Positions 4,385 through 5,127 of a stretch of DNA of 5,127 nt are shown here, piece by piece. Each line of letters begins with the position of its first letter. The stretch's first letter is position 1. The stretch is from CAYFKJ01 sp964528595. GTDB taxonomy: Bacteria; Pseudomonadota; Alphaproteobacteria; UBA2966. Under the pieces are notes generated by a model. That model searched no databases and was not told where the DNA came from. It saw only the letters and a program-made list of their open reading frames with translations. The position numbers were made by a program, and so were the translations under genes. The DNA lies in the NCBI GenBank assembly GCA_964528595.1, contig CAZGTM010000121.1, positions 1 through 5,127 on the forward strand. The letters are read 5' to 3'.

Positions 4385-5127
4385 ATGAGCGAAAATGCCG
4401 ATCTTGAGCGTTTGTCCGTCCTAATCGTCGAAGACAACGAATTCATCCGCGATTTGCTCAGCGACGTCATGCGGTCCATTGGGATCGGCCGGGTATTCTC
4501 AGCAACGGATGGCGAAGACGCCATCGATTTACTGCAAACCGTGGCCGTCGATCCGATGAAGGCCGGCATTTCGGTGATCGACGTCATCATTTCAGACGTC
4601 TTCATGCCCTCCGTGGACGGCCGCATGTTGTTGCGTTGGGTGCGCTCCGGCGGAAAATCACCGGACCGTTTCGTCCCGATGCTGATGATCTCCGGCGCGG
4701 CCGACAAGGACGTTGTGTGGGAATGCCGCGACCTCGGCGCCAGTGAATTCCTGGCCAAACCGTTTTCCGCGGAATCGGTCGCCAAGAAGGTCATGCACGT
4801 CATCATGCGGCCACGTAAATTTATACTGAGTCCGGGGTATTTCGGACCGGAACGCCGCCGCACCGAACTATTTCAGGATGTCGAAAAGCGAAAAACCAAG
4901 AAAGAAGAAATCCAAATCGTTCATTCGGAAAGCGCGCCCAAGAAACTCAAACAGGACGCCAAGGTTATCGAATTCCATTTCCGCAACCGACTGTCCGATA
5001 AGATCGGCGCTTACAACCTGAAAGGCATCCCGGAAATCGATCCCGACCTGATCGCACAAGCCGAATCCAAGATCGAGAACATGGCCGGTGATTATTCCGA
5101 CTGGGTTACTCAGTCCATTCGTCAGCT
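4385..5127 (+). CDS. Response regulator receiver protein with C-terminal extension (3' truncated by window edge)
   Basis: An open frame of 247 codons runs off the right edge. Residues 10-141 form a CheY-like receiver domain: acidic pair Glu16-Asp17 (LIVEDNEF), phosphoacceptor Asp71 (VIISDVFMP), Ser103 at the switch position (MLMISGAAD) and the conserved Lys125-Pro126 (FLAKPFS). All residues for phosphorylation by a sensor kinase are present. After the domain comes a linker with YFGPERRR (152-159), a motif I recall from other alphaproteobacterial receiver proteins, then a Lys/Glu-rich segment (about 165-195) and a helical region with no DNA-binding or enzymatic motif in the part visible. So the output is unknown and may be protein-protein interaction. 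The ATG has AAAGGG 11 nt upstream, slightly long spacing. The gene is divergent from the unknown 96-aa and 264-aa genes. Confidence 0.93.
   Translation, partial: MSENADLERLSVLIVEDNEFIRDLLSDVMRSIGIGRVFSATDGEDAIDLLQTVAVDPMKAGISVIDVIISDVFMPSVDGRMLLRWVRSGGKSPDRFVPMLMISGAADKDVVWECRDLGASEFLAKPFSAESVAKKVMHVIMRPRKFILSPGYFGPERRRTELFQDVEKRKTKKEEIQIVHSESAPKKLKQDAKVIEFHFRNRLSDKIGAYNLKGIPEIDPDLIAQAESKIENMAGDYSDWVTQSIRQ

Noticed and set aside
4366..4863. Minus-strand open frame of 165 codons antisense to the response regulator
   Set aside because: The plus strand encodes an unmistakable receiver domain here. The antisense frame is rich in Ser, Thr, Met and Arg, a typical shadow.

Overview
The window looks like chromosomal DNA of an alphaproteobacterium, most likely of the Rhodospirillales type. 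The basis is the 5' third of a 16S rRNA gene (minus strand, left edge) with the short V1 helix typical of Alphaproteobacteria, plus GC-rich coding sequence with GTG starts. The genus-level assignment is a judgement made by eye.

Layout. Positions 1-319 hold the start of a 16S rRNA gene that reads leftward out of the window. Positions 320-895 hold its control region and no credible protein gene: two tandem sigma70-type promoters (-35/-10 at 835-807 and 755-727, both with 17-nt spacers), a boxB-like hairpin and a boxA antitermination element (589-554), and several leader hairpins, including an 8-bp stem with a UUCG tetraloop just before the mature 5' end. Upstream on the same strand is a small unknown gene (86 aa, 896-1156). 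A patatin-like phospholipase gene (1324-2298, +) is divergent from it. The phospholipase gene converges on a gene for a protein with two CBS domains (2338-2781, -), which may be preceded by a 33-codon ORF overlapping its GTG start by four bases. Next come two unknown minus-strand genes in one likely transcription unit (96 aa at 3907-4197, then 264 aa at 3008-3802). A response regulator with a long C-terminal extension (4385 to the right edge, +) is transcribed divergently from that pair.

The rRNA control region is the best-supported regulatory content. The main protein-level oddity is in the 96-aa gene: directly after its TAA stop, the same frame stays open for 20 codons that look coding (17 of 20 end in G or C). 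This suggests a recent nonsense change, readthrough or a sequencing error. The unknown gene pair facing the response regulator across a shared, repeat-rich AT-rich intergenic region is a candidate signalling module, but nothing in the sequence proves a functional link. I see no CRISPR array, insertion sequence, phage gene or tRNA.
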